Origin: Agaribacter marinus
Lineage (GTDB): Bacteria > Pseudomonadota > Gammaproteobacteria > Enterobacterales > Alteromonadaceae
Direction of reading: 5' to 3'
NCBI RefSeq assembly: GCF_030160655.1
Contig: NZ_BSOT01000005.1
Location: 744,001-808,000 of the forward strand
DNA: 64,000 bases
Part shown: positions 44,727 through 54,149 of the stretch, piece after piece
How the letters are laid out: every line of letters starts with the position of its first letter
Numbering within the stretch: position 1 is the first letter of the stretch
Position numbers and translations under genes: made by a program
Notes under the pieces: generated by a model
Told to the model about the DNA's origin: nothing
The model's database searches: none
Seen by the model: the letters and a program-made list of their open reading frames with translations, nothing else

Positions 44727-44780
44727 CATACAGATTGATTGGTAGCATTGTTGCATCTGTTACATTTAAACTATTTCCTC

Positions 44781-46136
44781 TTAGCGTAATGGAAGGTGAA
44801 TTGTAACAATAAGTCCCGTTACTTGCGTGTTTCTTGCAGCTCGGTTTTGCGCATAAACAGTCCCGCCAATTGACAAAATTTGTCTTTTAGCTAGCGCTAA
44901 ACCCATACCAAAGCTATCAGAGTTTGGACGCCTAGCGTTATCTAAACGAAAAAAGGGTTGAAAAATCGCTTCCAACTGATGCGTTTCAACACCCTTCCCT
45001 TGGTCACACACTTCAATTGCAATGTTGGTAAGTGTTTTTTTCACAGATACCTCAACGGTTGAGCCGGTAGGGGAATACTTAAGTGCGTTTCGTACTATAT
45101 TCTCTATGGCTGGACCGAGTGCTCGATGATTTGAGTTTTCAACAACACAGTCATTTGGCAACAAGGTATTTACAATATGTGTTGGAAACTCAAACCTTGC
45201 GTCATCTATTATTGAATCAAGTAAATCAACCACATCATATGATTCATCACCCATTCGTTTATGCTCATTTTCGAGCCAAGCAAACGTTAGCGTATCTTCA
45301 ACTAAGTGACGAATAATATGTGTTTCTTTTGTAATACGAGACAAACTTACTTCGTCTGTTTGCGTGTTACACAAGTTTTCGATTGCAATATCTAACCGTG
45401 TAAGCGGAGTGCGTAATTCATGAGAAAAATCTCCAATTAACTGGCGTTGAGCAACTAATTGCTCACCAATCCTTGTGGCCATTCCATCAAATGTAGTGGC
45501 CAATTGCCTAAACTCTTCATGTTCACTTTGCATTTTATTACTAACACGCACATCAAAATTACCCGCCGAAAAGTCACTCGTGGCACGTTTAAGTAACAGC
45601 AACGGACGCATAATATGCCGATAAATAATGAGTGACAAAACAGATAAAAATACCAGAGGGAAAACCAATTGAAGGATAACTTTTGTTGTTTGCCAATAAC
45701 TACCTGGTCGCATGTTGTCAGGTAGACGTATGAGGAAGCTAGTATTCCCTTCTGAAAATGGGAGCTCCATTATTGGATTTTCATGAAAGTACAAATGAAT
45801 TTGCCAATCAATATTTCGGCCTAAATTGTATCCTCGATAATACTCTCCACCTTCTTGCCCTCCTGCAATTTGCTTTGTCTGATGTTCGACCACAGCCGCC
45901 CATACAGAGTGCTTATATTGCAGTTCAGCTAACCATTGTTCTAAGCCCATAACATCTTGTGAGCTATAATACGATTCGGCTACTTGTCCCCACTGTTTTA
46001 ATGTATTTTTACTCTCTTCTGAGAGTAAACTCATCTCACTTTCGGCCTCAGAGCTTACATAGTTGATTAAGGAAAAAAAAGATACAACGCTCATTGATGT
46101 AAGTAAAACTAGGTACCATAAAAGACGCCGGTTCAT
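44781..46136 (-). CDS. Sensor histidine kinase, PfeS/OmpR-partner type
   Basis: The 451-residue protein has TM1 (residues 5-27), a periplasmic sensor of about 120 residues and TM2 (LQLVFPLVFLSVLSLIIY). A HAMP segment follows, then HisKA (GDFSHELRTPLTRLD, phospho-His) and HATPase (IENIVRNALKYSP, DQGKGV, FGMGLALAKR). It overlaps the response regulator stop by 4 bp. Lying between two Fur-controlled TonB receptors, it may sense a siderophore or metal outside the membrane, as PfeS does; the ligand is inference. Confidence 0.85.
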   Translation of the reverse strand: MNRRLLWYLVLLTSMSVVSFFSLINYVSSEAESEMSLLSEESKNTLKQWGQVAESYYSSQDVMGLEQWLAELQYKHSVWAAVVEHQTKQIAGGQEGGEYYRGYNLGRNIDWQIHLYFHENPIMELPFSEGNTSFLIRLPDNMRPGSYWQTTKVILQLVFPLVFLSVLSLIIYRHIMRPLLLLKRATSDFSAGNFDVRVSNKMQSEHEEFRQLATTFDGMATRIGEQLVAQRQLIGDFSHELRTPLTRLDIAIENLCNTQTDEVSLSRITKETHIIRHLVEDTLTFAWLENEHKRMGDESYDVVDLLDSIIDDARFEFPTHIVNTLLPNDCVVENSNHRALGPAIENIVRNALKYSPTGSTVEVSVKKTLTNIAIEVCDQGKGVETHQLEAIFQPFFRLDNARRPNSDSFGMGLALAKRQILSIGGTVYAQNRAARNTQVTGLIVTIHLPLR

Positions 46137-46846
46137 TTAAAAACAAAGCCTTTACCATGCACAGTAGTAATTTTTTTATCAGTGAACGCCAAGTCATTCA
46201 GTTTTTTACGAACTCGGCTAACATGCATATCGATACTACGATCATAGGCACCCAATGGTCGGCAAAGCACGGCTTCAGACAAATACGCTTTACTCAATAC
46301 TTCTCCAATATGATTTGCAAACTCCCACAATAAATCGAATTGAATATCTGTCAGCTCCATGACTTGTTTTTTAACAGACGCCGTTTTCGTCTGCCTATTT
46401 AAATTCAAGTTCATTAACGATAAGTTGAACGCACTATTAACACAAATAGGCGATATTCGTCTCATTAACGCATCAACTTTTAACGTTAGTTCGGTTAAGT
46501 TAAACGGTTTAGATAAATAGTCATCTGCGCCCTGTCTCAATCCAAGTATGCGTTCCTCTTCTGCCCCTTTCGCACTAACAATGACAACTGGCGTATTGCT
46601 TTTTTTACGTAAGCTTTTCAGTATGCGTAGTCCATCAAGACTCGGCAACATGAGGTCTAACAATAGCGCATCATAGTGATTTTGTTGAATGGCATTCCAT
46701 GCTTTCATCCCATCAGTAAACGTATCAATGTAATAGCCACTTTTCTCTAGTACGGTGCTCACTGCAACATTAAGTTCTGCATCATCTTCAGCTAGGAGTA
46801 ACCTCTTAGGCTGATTGCTCTCAACTATATTTACCGCGCTATACAT
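46133..46846 (-). CDS. OmpR-family response regulator
   Basis: The 237-residue protein has a receiver domain with LLLAEDDAELN (acid pocket), phospho-acceptor Asp in DALLLDLMLPSLDG, switch residues in VVIVSAKG and Lys in DYLSKPFN. The winged-helix domain contains LTDIQFDLLWEFANHIGEVLSKAYL and RSIDMHVSRVRKKL. It is the partner of the kinase that follows. Targets are probably the neighbouring TonB receptors. Confidence 0.88.
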   Translation of the reverse strand: MYSAVNIVESNQPKRLLLAEDDAELNVAVSTVLEKSGYYIDTFTDGMKAWNAIQQNHYDALLLDLMLPSLDGLRILKSLRKKSNTPVVIVSAKGAEEERILGLRQGADDYLSKPFNLTELTLKVDALMRRISPICVNSAFNLSLMNLNLNRQTKTASVKKQVMELTDIQFDLLWEFANHIGEVLSKAYLSEAVLCRPLGAYDRSIDMHVSRVRKKLNDLAFTDKKITTVHGKGFVFK

Positions 46847-46875
46847 CTCAACTTACTCACTTATGATAGTGCTAC

Positions 46876-49239
46876 TTAGAATTTACCCCGTAAACTAATA
46901 CTCAATTGCCGTGGTTCCCCCAGATTAACGCGAGACACACGCTGCCCAGCGCCGAACGGCGCAAGTGCCTCGTATTGTTTATCAAAAATGTTTTTACCCA
47001 CTAGATATACGCCAAACGTTGCCCATTCATAGCCAAGTTGCGCGTTAAATAAGGTTCGGCTATCGTTTTGCAAATCAAATTGTTCGTCGCCTTCTCGCAA
47101 ACCTCTGCGAAACGGGTTAGTTTCAGCAGGAGAGCTGTCTGCATAATTCATACTAACATTGGCAAACAGGCCGCTGTCTCCCTTATATACAAATCCACTT
47201 GTTGCCGTCCATTCTGGTGCATCTGCAAAACTACGGCCAGCAAGATCAAAGACCGTATCGCTTTGTTCGCCAGGGATAACAATGGTAAAATCTGTAAACT
47301 CGGATTTGGCTAAACCAACAGACACGTAACTCGACAAATTTGTGGTCACGTCATAATTTATTTCTAACTCAAAACCTTTAACCGTAGACGCACCGGCGTT
47401 AATCACTTCACTATCGAATGAGTTTTCAGACAACTGCACATTGACTTGTTGGTCTTTCCAGTCTAGGTAAAATACATTGGCATTCACAAATAGCTCATCA
47501 TTTAGCCACGAAGATCGAAATGAAAATTCGTAATTAGTGGTAAATTCTGGCGTGAATTGATATACATTGGCTCGCGCATTATTTACGCCGACACCGCCAG
47601 AGCGATACCCCTCTTGTAGGGTAAAACTTGTGCTCACATCATTTGACCAATGATAACTTAGCCCTACTTTAGGAATAACTTCTGTAAAACTGGTATCCAC
47701 CAACGGAATCGACTGATTAGCATTTTCAACGTTGGCGACAAGCTGTTGATTTATGCCTGCAATTAACGTGTTTAAGGGCGCAGGGTACAGACTAGGATCA
47801 GGTATTGACGCAATATTTACGATTGAAAAGACTTGTGCGCTTTCGTTTTCTTGCGTTTCTTTGTCCCAACGTACACCTGCAAACACATCCCACTTGTCAT
47901 TAATTGAATACGTAAAGTCTGTGAATATTGCTTGCGTCGTAATATCCTGTTGTGTAGTTGCATCTTGCCTCAATATCGCTGGGTCAAATTGCGCATACTG
48001 AGCAACGACAAAATTTGCGGTATCTGCATCTAAACCAAACTGAGACTGAAAAAATGGCGCACTCACGCCGACAGAGGACAGCCTAAAACGAGTATTGCCG
48101 CCAAAGCTACTTGGAACGTCTTGTTTAAAATAATATGCCCCGATTACACCATTAAGCTTTTCATATTCAAATGAAAATCGTAGTTCTTGTGTAAAGGTTT
48201 TATTGTCTTCGTCAAAATAACGAGTACCGCCATCAATAGGGCTATTGTCATCGTCATAGTCTAACCATAAAATATTTACATCCGTATGTGTTGATACTGC
48301 AGACATACGCCAGATATCATTTATATCGTAATTTGCAAGCAAGCTTACAATATCGCCTGTTGTTGTTGTTTGTTGTGGGTCATTATTTGTAATCACACGT
48401 GTTTCAAATGACTGCCCATTCTCTAGCGCATTCACTGCGTCGTCACCAAGCGTATTTTCAGTGCGCGTAAAACTCAGTTGTAATGATAAGTCTGGCAACG
48501 CTGAAGGTGTGTATAAAAATTTTAAACGATATAGCTCGTTATCAATAAAATCGGCATTTTCATTACGAGTAGGATTAAAATTAAAACCATCGAATGATTC
48601 CTTTTCACCACTAAAACGAAATGCTAGCTGATCTTCAACAAGCCCGCCGCCAATCGCAATAGCGCCTTCTTGTTGTCCATTCTGACCTAGCTCAAGCCGA
48701 TATTTTCCTCCCCATTCGTGCGCAGGCGCTTGAGATGTCATTGCTACCGCGCCAGCCAGTGAGTTTCTACCTTGAATTGTGGACTGCGGCCCCCTGTAAA
48801 TCTCAACCTGCGAAATATCCCAGGTCGAAATACCCGCGACCATTAACCTATGTGGAATAGGCGCTTCGTCAATGTAAACGCTTGCCAAATTGCTATTCCC
48901 AGCACCTGAAACATTCTGATTGTCAATGCCCCGGATATTAAAACCATTCGGTGTAGATTGTACGTTCGCTGTTTCAAACAATATTTCAGAAAAATCATCA
49001 ACATCAAGGTTTTCTATTTTTTCTGCGTTAAACACAGAAACGCTAGCGGGTACCTCTTGGAGTGTTCTCATATATTTTTGACCAGTAACTACAATCTTCT
49101 CTAAATCAGCTTCCGCTTCTTCTGCCGTGGCATATTGATGATTAAATCCTAATAGCGCTAATAAAATTGACGTAGATAGTGTTTTCAGTTTGAAGTGAGA
49201 ACTTTTGCTCAGATTGTACGAGCATCCTTGATTGGTCAT
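46876..49239 (-). CDS. TonB-dependent receptor (siderophore type)
   Basis: The 787-residue protein has a long signal region (residues 1-40, ILLALLGFNHQYATA) and a TonB-box-like EKIVVTG. The plug has LQEVPASVSVFNAEKIE, FNIRGIDNQNV, VYIDEAPIPHR, ISQVEIYRGPQSTIQGRNSLAGAV, and the barrel ends QLSISLRGKF. The plug resembles FyuA/pesticin-type receptors. Its promoter has a perfect 7-1-7 Fur palindrome shared with the divergent fur gene. Confidence 0.85.
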   Translation of the reverse strand: MTNQGCSYNLSKSSHFKLKTLSTSILLALLGFNHQYATAEEAEADLEKIVVTGQKYMRTLQEVPASVSVFNAEKIENLDVDDFSEILFETANVQSTPNGFNIRGIDNQNVSGAGNSNLASVYIDEAPIPHRLMVAGISTWDISQVEIYRGPQSTIQGRNSLAGAVAMTSQAPAHEWGGKYRLELGQNGQQEGAIAIGGGLVEDQLAFRFSGEKESFDGFNFNPTRNENADFIDNELYRLKFLYTPSALPDLSLQLSFTRTENTLGDDAVNALENGQSFETRVITNNDPQQTTTTGDIVSLLANYDINDIWRMSAVSTHTDVNILWLDYDDDNSPIDGGTRYFDEDNKTFTQELRFSFEYEKLNGVIGAYYFKQDVPSSFGGNTRFRLSSVGVSAPFFQSQFGLDADTANFVVAQYAQFDPAILRQDATTQQDITTQAIFTDFTYSINDKWDVFAGVRWDKETQENESAQVFSIVNIASIPDPSLYPAPLNTLIAGINQQLVANVENANQSIPLVDTSFTEVIPKVGLSYHWSNDVSTSFTLQEGYRSGGVGVNNARANVYQFTPEFTTNYEFSFRSSWLNDELFVNANVFYLDWKDQQVNVQLSENSFDSEVINAGASTVKGFELEINYDVTTNLSSYVSVGLAKSEFTDFTIVIPGEQSDTVFDLAGRSFADAPEWTATSGFVYKGDSGLFANVSMNYADSSPAETNPFRRGLREGDEQFDLQNDSRTLFNAQLGYEWATFGVYLVGKNIFDKQYEALAPFGAGQRVSRVNLGEPRQLSISLRGKF

Positions 49240-49330
49240 GCTAATTCCTAATAAATATTCTATGTGTTGTGTTGAAGAGGCTAAAGAAGGTCTTTATCGA
49301 TTCTCTGGGTCACCTTTAACTTACTTCGAT

Positions 49331-49363
49331 ATAATATTGATAATTATTATCATTTGCAATATT
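49331..49363. promoter_or_regulatory. Fur box between the TonB receptor and fur genes
   Basis: TGATAATTATTATCA at 49338-49352 is a perfect 7-1-7 inverted repeat. The right side continues as ATCATTTGCAATATT (49349-49363), the same 15 bases found at the same distance from the centre in the Fur site at 50523. Confidence 0.82.
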
Positions 49364-49461
49364 GTTATTTGCATAATGCAGTAAATAGAAAGTAAATTAC
49401 CCACTGAGCGCTTTGCTTAGCTTACTTCCACTTATCTTATGCACTAAATCGGCGAAAAAAA

Positions 49462-49887
49462 ATGGACGAAAATAAAGAATTAAAAAAGGCAGGACTGAAA
49501 ATAACTCACCCAAGAGTATTGATTCTAAAGCTTTTTGAAGATCCAGAAAATCAACACATATGTGCTGAAGAAGTATATAAATTGCTGCTTGAGCAAAACG
49601 AAGAAATGGGCTTAGCAACTGTTTACCGCGTGCTTAATCAATTTGACGATGCTGGTGTATTAGAACGTCACCATTTTGAAGGTGGCAAGTCAGTATTTGA
49701 ACGGAGTAATCAGCATCACCATGATCATCTAGTATGTTTAAAATGTGGCAAGGTTGTTGAATTCGAAGACGACATCATTGAACAACGTCAAAAAGATGTG
49801 GCTGAAAAATACAATATGTCATTGACTAATCACAGCCTATATCTTTACGGTGAATGCCTTGATGGTTGTAAGCAAACAGAAGTTTAA
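49462..49887 (+). CDS. fur: Ferric uptake regulator Fur
   Basis: The 141-residue protein begins KAGLKITHPRVLILKLFEDPENQHICAEEVY (winged helix), then EMGLATVYRVLNQFDDAGVLERHHFEGG and the metal-binding region HHHDHLVCLKCGKVVEF. A C-terminal CLDGC pair is present. All Fur zinc/iron ligands look intact. It is autoregulated through the Fur box upstream and shares it with a TonB receptor. Being placed inside a transport block, it could be either the only Fur or an extra copy. Confidence 0.92.
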   Translation: MDENKELKKAGLKITHPRVLILKLFEDPENQHICAEEVYKLLLEQNEEMGLATVYRVLNQFDDAGVLERHHFEGGKSVFERSNQHHHDHLVCLKCGKVVEFEDDIIEQRQKDVAEKYNMSLTNHSLYLYGECLDGCKQTEV

Positions 49888-49927
49888 TGCGCGGTCTTCA
49901 TTTCCCAATTTCATATAGCTACCTTGC

Positions 49928-50245
49928 TCAAGATGGAGAAGAATGCGTTATCTGTTTTCTTTTTAAATGTAAAATTACTCGCCCATAAACCTCTTTTTTG
50001 TGAACCCATCCAAGCTGCTCAGTACTCGTACTCTGGGAATTTTCACCAGTTAAAAGTAATGCACCAACATTATTTCTCTGCTTTACGCGCTTGATGATTT
50101 TACCAAACCTAGGATGATCCACAATAACGATCATGCCTCGTGTTACCTTCATACTAGGCCATTTACAACTGATAACGTAGTCACCGTTACAGATTTTAGG
50201 AGACATACTATGCCCCCTTATTTTAAGAATGAATAAGCGAAACAC
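49928..50245 (-). CDS. S24/S26-type peptidase (signal-peptidase-like domain only)
   Basis: The 105-residue protein (GTG start) is just the catalytic fold. KIRGHSMSPKICNGDYVIS carries the Ser nucleophile, and HPRFGKIIKRVKQ the catalytic Lys. No membrane helix and no DNA-binding domain are present, so it is neither classical LepB nor LexA. Such small proteins resemble the Ni-SOD maturation peptidase family, but no sodN is visible here. The function is open. The ribosome site is weak, so an internal start is possible. Confidence 0.6.
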   Translation of the reverse strand: MFRLFILKIRGHSMSPKICNGDYVISCKWPSMKVTRGMIVIVDHPRFGKIIKRVKQRNNVGALLLTGENSQSTSTEQLGWVHKKEVYGRVILHLKRKQITHSSPS

Positions 50246-50504
50246 TAGACTAATTTAGGATATAAAACGTTGAGCTTAGGTGGGTAAGGACACATTGCAG
50301 TATATGCCGATACGCCTTTAGTCTCCCAAAATGCAGCGGCAAACTCATTTACTAAAGAAACAAGCTTAACGCCTTTTCTCTGTCACTGTGCTGTTTGCAG
50401 GCCGAACTCGTAAGCATAATAGTATGAACTAAATCATGCGCCCCAGAAAACTGTTCGAATTGCGCTTGTACTAATTGCTTCATTTATAGTAGAAGCCAAA
50501 CCAC

Positions 50505-50541
50505 AATATTGCAAATGATTATAGTTATCATTTGCAATATT
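50505..50541. promoter_or_regulatory. Fur box inside a 37 bp perfect-armed palindrome
   Basis: The left arm AATATTGCAAATGAT (50505-50519) and right arm ATCATTTGCAATATT (50527-50541) are exact reverse complements around TATAGTT. The core TGATTATAGTTATCA fits a Fur site. It lies 54 bp before the receptor start. Apart from this the 50246-50595 gap holds no gene. Confidence 0.8.
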
Positions 50542-50595
50542 AAATCCGTTGAAATAATATCTGCGCAAAATTATTATCAATGAGTAAACCTAGAT

Positions 50596-52704
50596 ATGAA
50601 AAAGACGATAATGGCTGTGAACATAGGAGCGCTATTTGCGTTGCCCGTTAGTTTATTTGCACAGGAAATCCAGAATGAAGATGAGCGTTCAGTAGAAACG
50701 ATACAAGTCATTGGGGTAACAAGTAAATTTAGTGCGCTTAAGTCAGACACGCCAATCATGCAAACTGCGCGTTCGGTGTCTATTGAAACAAGCGATGCAT
50801 TTCTAAACAAAGGTGCGCTAACGCTAGATGATACGCTTGCATACAGTGCGGGGGTCGTCGGCGATACTTTTGGCTTTAGCACGCGTGGCGATTTCGCCAA
50901 TGTGAGAGGTTTCGACGCGCCAGAATACAGAGACGGTATGCAGTCCTTATCTGGAAATTATAATAACGCACGTCCTGAAATTTATACATTAGAACAAGTA
51001 GAAGTGCTCAAAGGGCCAGCATCCGTGTTGTTTGGCCCAGGTGCGCCGGGTGGAATTGTAAATATTGTAAGCAAGCGTCCGACTTTAGGCAAAGACAATG
51101 AAGTCAGATTAGATCTTGGTAATAACAATAGGCGTCAAATTGCGACGGATATTCACGGTACAACACCAAATGACGATCTACTTATGCGTTTTGTTGGTCT
51201 TTATCGAAATAGCGATACACAAATAGCACAAGTGAAGGATGATAGTTTTGTTTTAGCGCCTTCGTTTACATACTACCCTACTGACTATACTGAAATAACA
51301 CTTCTGGCAGACTATACAAAGCGAGAAAGTGATACCGCGCAGCAGTTTCTGCCTTTAAGTGGCTCTTTGCTGCAAAACGCTAGTGGCCTAAAGACTGACC
51401 CGACGGTTTATGTCGGTGAACCAGGCTTCAATCGTTATGATACAGAATCATGGGCGTTAACATTACTTGCAGAGCATCAAATAAATGAAATGTGGTCAGT
51501 TGACGTAAGTTCTAGATACCGCGATGGCGAATCACAATATAGACAAACCTGGATATCATTCATAGGTGATGGCGTGCCGCGACTTGATGATGCAGGAAAT
51601 GGCCCGAGGTCATGGTTTTTGCAAAACGGGTTTTCGACGCAATTTCAAATAGATGCGCGGGCGCGCGCCAAGTTTGATGTCAAAGCAACTCAGCACAATT
51701 TGCTCATAGGAGTTAGTCATCAACGTATCGATAACCAAAATGATAGTAGCTTTCTATATGGGTTAGATTTTAGTACTGGTATTCCTATTCCGCAGGGAGG
51801 CCTTATCAACGTCTTTGCACCAGTGTATGGTTTTACTCCTTCACTTCCCCCAATTCAACAAGGTATTGAAACGCAAGACCGTATATTAGGCTTGTACGTC
51901 CATGATGAAGTTATTTGGAACAAATGGGTATTTAACGCGGGCATAAGATTCGACGACGTAAAACAATCAAATATAAATGTATCGAATCAAGAAAATGAAA
52001 GCAGTATTAGCGTGAGTGCACTGTATCAATTTGACAATGGCTTTCGACCTTATATTAACTACGCTGAATCTTTCCAGCCAGTATATGGTATCGATTCAGT
52101 AACACAGAAAACTCTCAAACCTCAGCAAGGCGAACAAATAGAAGCTGGTATAAAATATCAACCAAGTAAATCTGATCATTTGGTTACGGCGGCATACTTT
52201 GATATCGAATTAAATAATCTCACTAACCCAAATGGTTTACCAAACGCACCATCGCAGCAAGAAGGTGTGTCTAGCGTCGATGGTTTCGAACTGGAAGCCA
52301 TTTTAAACTTCAATGAAGTAAACGTTGACGCGTCTTTTACTCTGTTTGACAGTGAAGACCCCAACGGTAATCAACGAGCAAGTATTCCCGAAAGGCTAGC
52401 ATCAATATGGATAAACTATATACCAGCTGACTTACCTAACTTTCGTTCAGGTATTGGCTTTCGTCATGTCGGCGAAAATGAAAGCACAGGCCTTTCAGTA
52501 ATTACACAAGAACCTCAAACCATAGCAACTGCGAGCTATTCTGTGCTCGACTTGATGTTAGGGTATACGATAGACAATTGGGATTTTAGTATTAATGTTC
52601 GAAACCTCAGTGATAAAGAATATTATGCAACGTGTTTATCGCGCGGTGATTGTTTTCCCGGGGAAGTTCGCAGTGTAAATTTAAGCACTAAATACAGTTT
52701 TTAG
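50596..52704 (+). CDS. TonB-dependent ferric-siderophore receptor (FhuA/FoxA-like)
   Basis: The 702-residue protein has a signal peptide (residues 1-22, VSLFAQE) and a TonB-box-like ETIQVIGV. The plug has TARSVSIETSDAFL, VRGFDAPEYRDGMQ, EQVEVLKGPASVLFGPGAPGG and IVNIVSKRP. The barrel ends with a Cys-containing segment (YYATCLSRGDCFPGEVRSVNL) common in hydroxamate-type receptors. The following PepSY gene fits a FoxA-FoxB-like pair, in which the inner-membrane protein releases iron from the siderophore. The ligand is inference. Confidence 0.88.
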   Translation: MKKTIMAVNIGALFALPVSLFAQEIQNEDERSVETIQVIGVTSKFSALKSDTPIMQTARSVSIETSDAFLNKGALTLDDTLAYSAGVVGDTFGFSTRGDFANVRGFDAPEYRDGMQSLSGNYNNARPEIYTLEQVEVLKGPASVLFGPGAPGGIVNIVSKRPTLGKDNEVRLDLGNNNRRQIATDIHGTTPNDDLLMRFVGLYRNSDTQIAQVKDDSFVLAPSFTYYPTDYTEITLLADYTKRESDTAQQFLPLSGSLLQNASGLKTDPTVYVGEPGFNRYDTESWALTLLAEHQINEMWSVDVSSRYRDGESQYRQTWISFIGDGVPRLDDAGNGPRSWFLQNGFSTQFQIDARARAKFDVKATQHNLLIGVSHQRIDNQNDSSFLYGLDFSTGIPIPQGGLINVFAPVYGFTPSLPPIQQGIETQDRILGLYVHDEVIWNKWVFNAGIRFDDVKQSNINVSNQENESSISVSALYQFDNGFRPYINYAESFQPVYGIDSVTQKTLKPQQGEQIEAGIKYQPSKSDHLVTAAYFDIELNNLTNPNGLPNAPSQQEGVSSVDGFELEAILNFNEVNVDASFTLFDSEDPNGNQRASIPERLASIWINYIPADLPNFRSGIGFRHVGENESTGLSVITQEPQTIATASYSVLDLMLGYTIDNWDFSINVRNLSDKEYYATCLSRGDCFPGEVRSVNLSTKYSF

Positions 52705-52728
52705 CCTGATAGCAGCATGAACCATATA

Positions 52729-52774
52729 AAAACCAAACCTAGGGAACACCGCTTGCGTTTGGTTTTTTATTTTG
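52729..52774 (+). terminator. Rho-independent terminator after the siderophore receptor
   Basis: AAAACCAAAC pairs with GTTTGGTTTT (10 bp) around an 18 nt loop, followed by TTATTTTG. It lies 24 bp after the stop codon. Confidence 0.85.
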
Positions 52775-52821
52775 TGTACCCCTCACCTCTTTATCAAATA
52801 AATAATAGTAGTAAATAACGC

Positions 52822-53910
52822 ATGCGAAAATCAGTGTTTAAAATACATTCTTGGTTAGCGATGATTTCTTTTATCCCAATTTTAATCATTTCACTTACAG
52901 GTAGTGTGCTTGTATTTAAGTCAGAGATCGATCATTGGCAGATGCCTGAAAAGACAAAAGTGGGTGTACATAATGAAAGAATCCCCCTAGATGTGCTGCA
53001 TCTAACTATAAGGACGGCTCACCCAGACTACATCATTGGCACATGGGAAATATTTAGTGATGATAAAGCTGACACCGTGTATTTGATAAAGTCAGGCACG
53101 CATGATTGGTACAAAGTACATATTAATCAATACTCTGGCAAAATACTTAGCAGACCCGTTGGTTTACATAGCGATTTAACCGACTGGCTACTCAATTTAC
53201 ACTATACATTTTTATTGCATGACGCAGGATTACTTGTCGCATCGCTATTTGCCACAGCGTTTGTTGTCTTAGGCATTACCGGAATCGTTTTATACCGGCG
53301 TTTTTGGGTACGCCTTTTACAAGTGCGATGGCGAAGTGCAACCGTCGTCCTGTTCACCGATTTACATAAATTCGTGGGTATTTTGAGCTCGCCTGTCATC
53401 TTAATACTTGGCATCACAGGCGTATATTGGAATATTGCTGAATTTGCGCACGAATATACTGAACATCCCCATGAATCAAAGGCGCTTTCGACGGCCCCTT
53501 ACAATCTAGACTTACCTTTTCAATCACTCGTTGACCAATCTACTCATTACTTGCCCGGATTGAGACCAACGTATCTTGTATTTGCCTACGAACCAGATAT
53601 GCAAATAATGGTTTTTGGTCATATGCATACCACTAATCCACTCTATAGTGATTACAGTAGTGGCGTAATTTTCGATAAATCGTCAGGCAACTTTATTTCC
53701 ACCTGGGATATTAGAACAATGCCTACCTTAGACAAGGTAGTCGATAGTTTTAGAGAACTACATTTTGGGACATTTGGCGGTATATGGACACAAATTATAT
53801 GGTGTATCGTAGGCTTAGCGCCAGTAGTGCTAACCATCACCGGTATATACCTATGGATGGTCCGCCATAAAAAAATTAAACCAACACGGAAAACAACATG
53901 CGTTTCTTAG
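52822..53910 (+). CDS. PepSY domain membrane protein, FoxB/PiuB-like
   Basis: The 362-residue protein begins KIHSWLAMISFIPILIISLTGSVLVFKSEID (TM1 with conserved His). It has a periplasmic PepSY segment, TM2-TM3 (LHYTFLLHDAGLLVASLFATAFVVLGITGIVLYRRF), LHKFVGILSSPVILILGITGVYWN and the last helix TITGIYLWMVRHKK. His residues near the helix ends (LHYTF, LHKF, LHFGTFGG) probably bind heme, as in siderophore-reducing FoxB/FhuE-linked proteins. It follows the FhuA-like receptor after a terminator. Its stop overlaps the convergent small gene by 4 bp. Confidence 0.83.
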   Translation: MRKSVFKIHSWLAMISFIPILIISLTGSVLVFKSEIDHWQMPEKTKVGVHNERIPLDVLHLTIRTAHPDYIIGTWEIFSDDKADTVYLIKSGTHDWYKVHINQYSGKILSRPVGLHSDLTDWLLNLHYTFLLHDAGLLVASLFATAFVVLGITGIVLYRRFWVRLLQVRWRSATVVLFTDLHKFVGILSSPVILILGITGVYWNIAEFAHEYTEHPHESKALSTAPYNLDLPFQSLVDQSTHYLPGLRPTYLVFAYEPDMQIMVFGHMHTTNPLYSDYSSGVIFDKSSGNFISTWDIRTMPTLDKVVDSFRELHFGTFGGIWTQIIWCIVGLAPVVLTITGIYLWMVRHKKIKPTRKTTCVS

Positions 53911-54146
53911 CCCCTACCTTCCACTATTATTGGATACAACATACCCAACAAGCTGATCAGTGCCAAAGATACAAATATGCCAGCCAAGGTACCAAACGCC
54001 AATACTAGAAAGAAGGTAGAGGCAACGAATACGCAATATCCAGTAATTTTTCTAGCGCTTTTGGGCGTATAACTATTGCCGTCCTTCATTGAATATATTG
54101 CAATAATTTGCAGTAAAATTGCGACAACAACATAAATACTCGTCAT
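53907..54146 (-). CDS. Small two-to-three-TM membrane protein of the PepSY operon
   Basis: The 79-residue protein is nearly all hydrophobic: helices at 4-19, 34-52 and 53-73. In position it resembles the DUF3325-type small proteins found with PepSY iron-uptake genes, but the family cannot be confirmed by eye. It starts 3 bp after the PepSY gene at 54150 stops, so it is co-translated. Confidence 0.6.
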   Translation of the reverse strand: MTSIYVVVAILLQIIAIYSMKDGNSYTPKSARKITGYCVFVASTFFLVLAFGTLAGIFVSLALISLLGMLYPIIVEGRG

Positions 54147-54149
54147 GAT

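Noticed and set aside
49397-49618. A minus-strand frame overlapping fur.
   Set aside because: It is antisense to the well-conserved Fur sequence.
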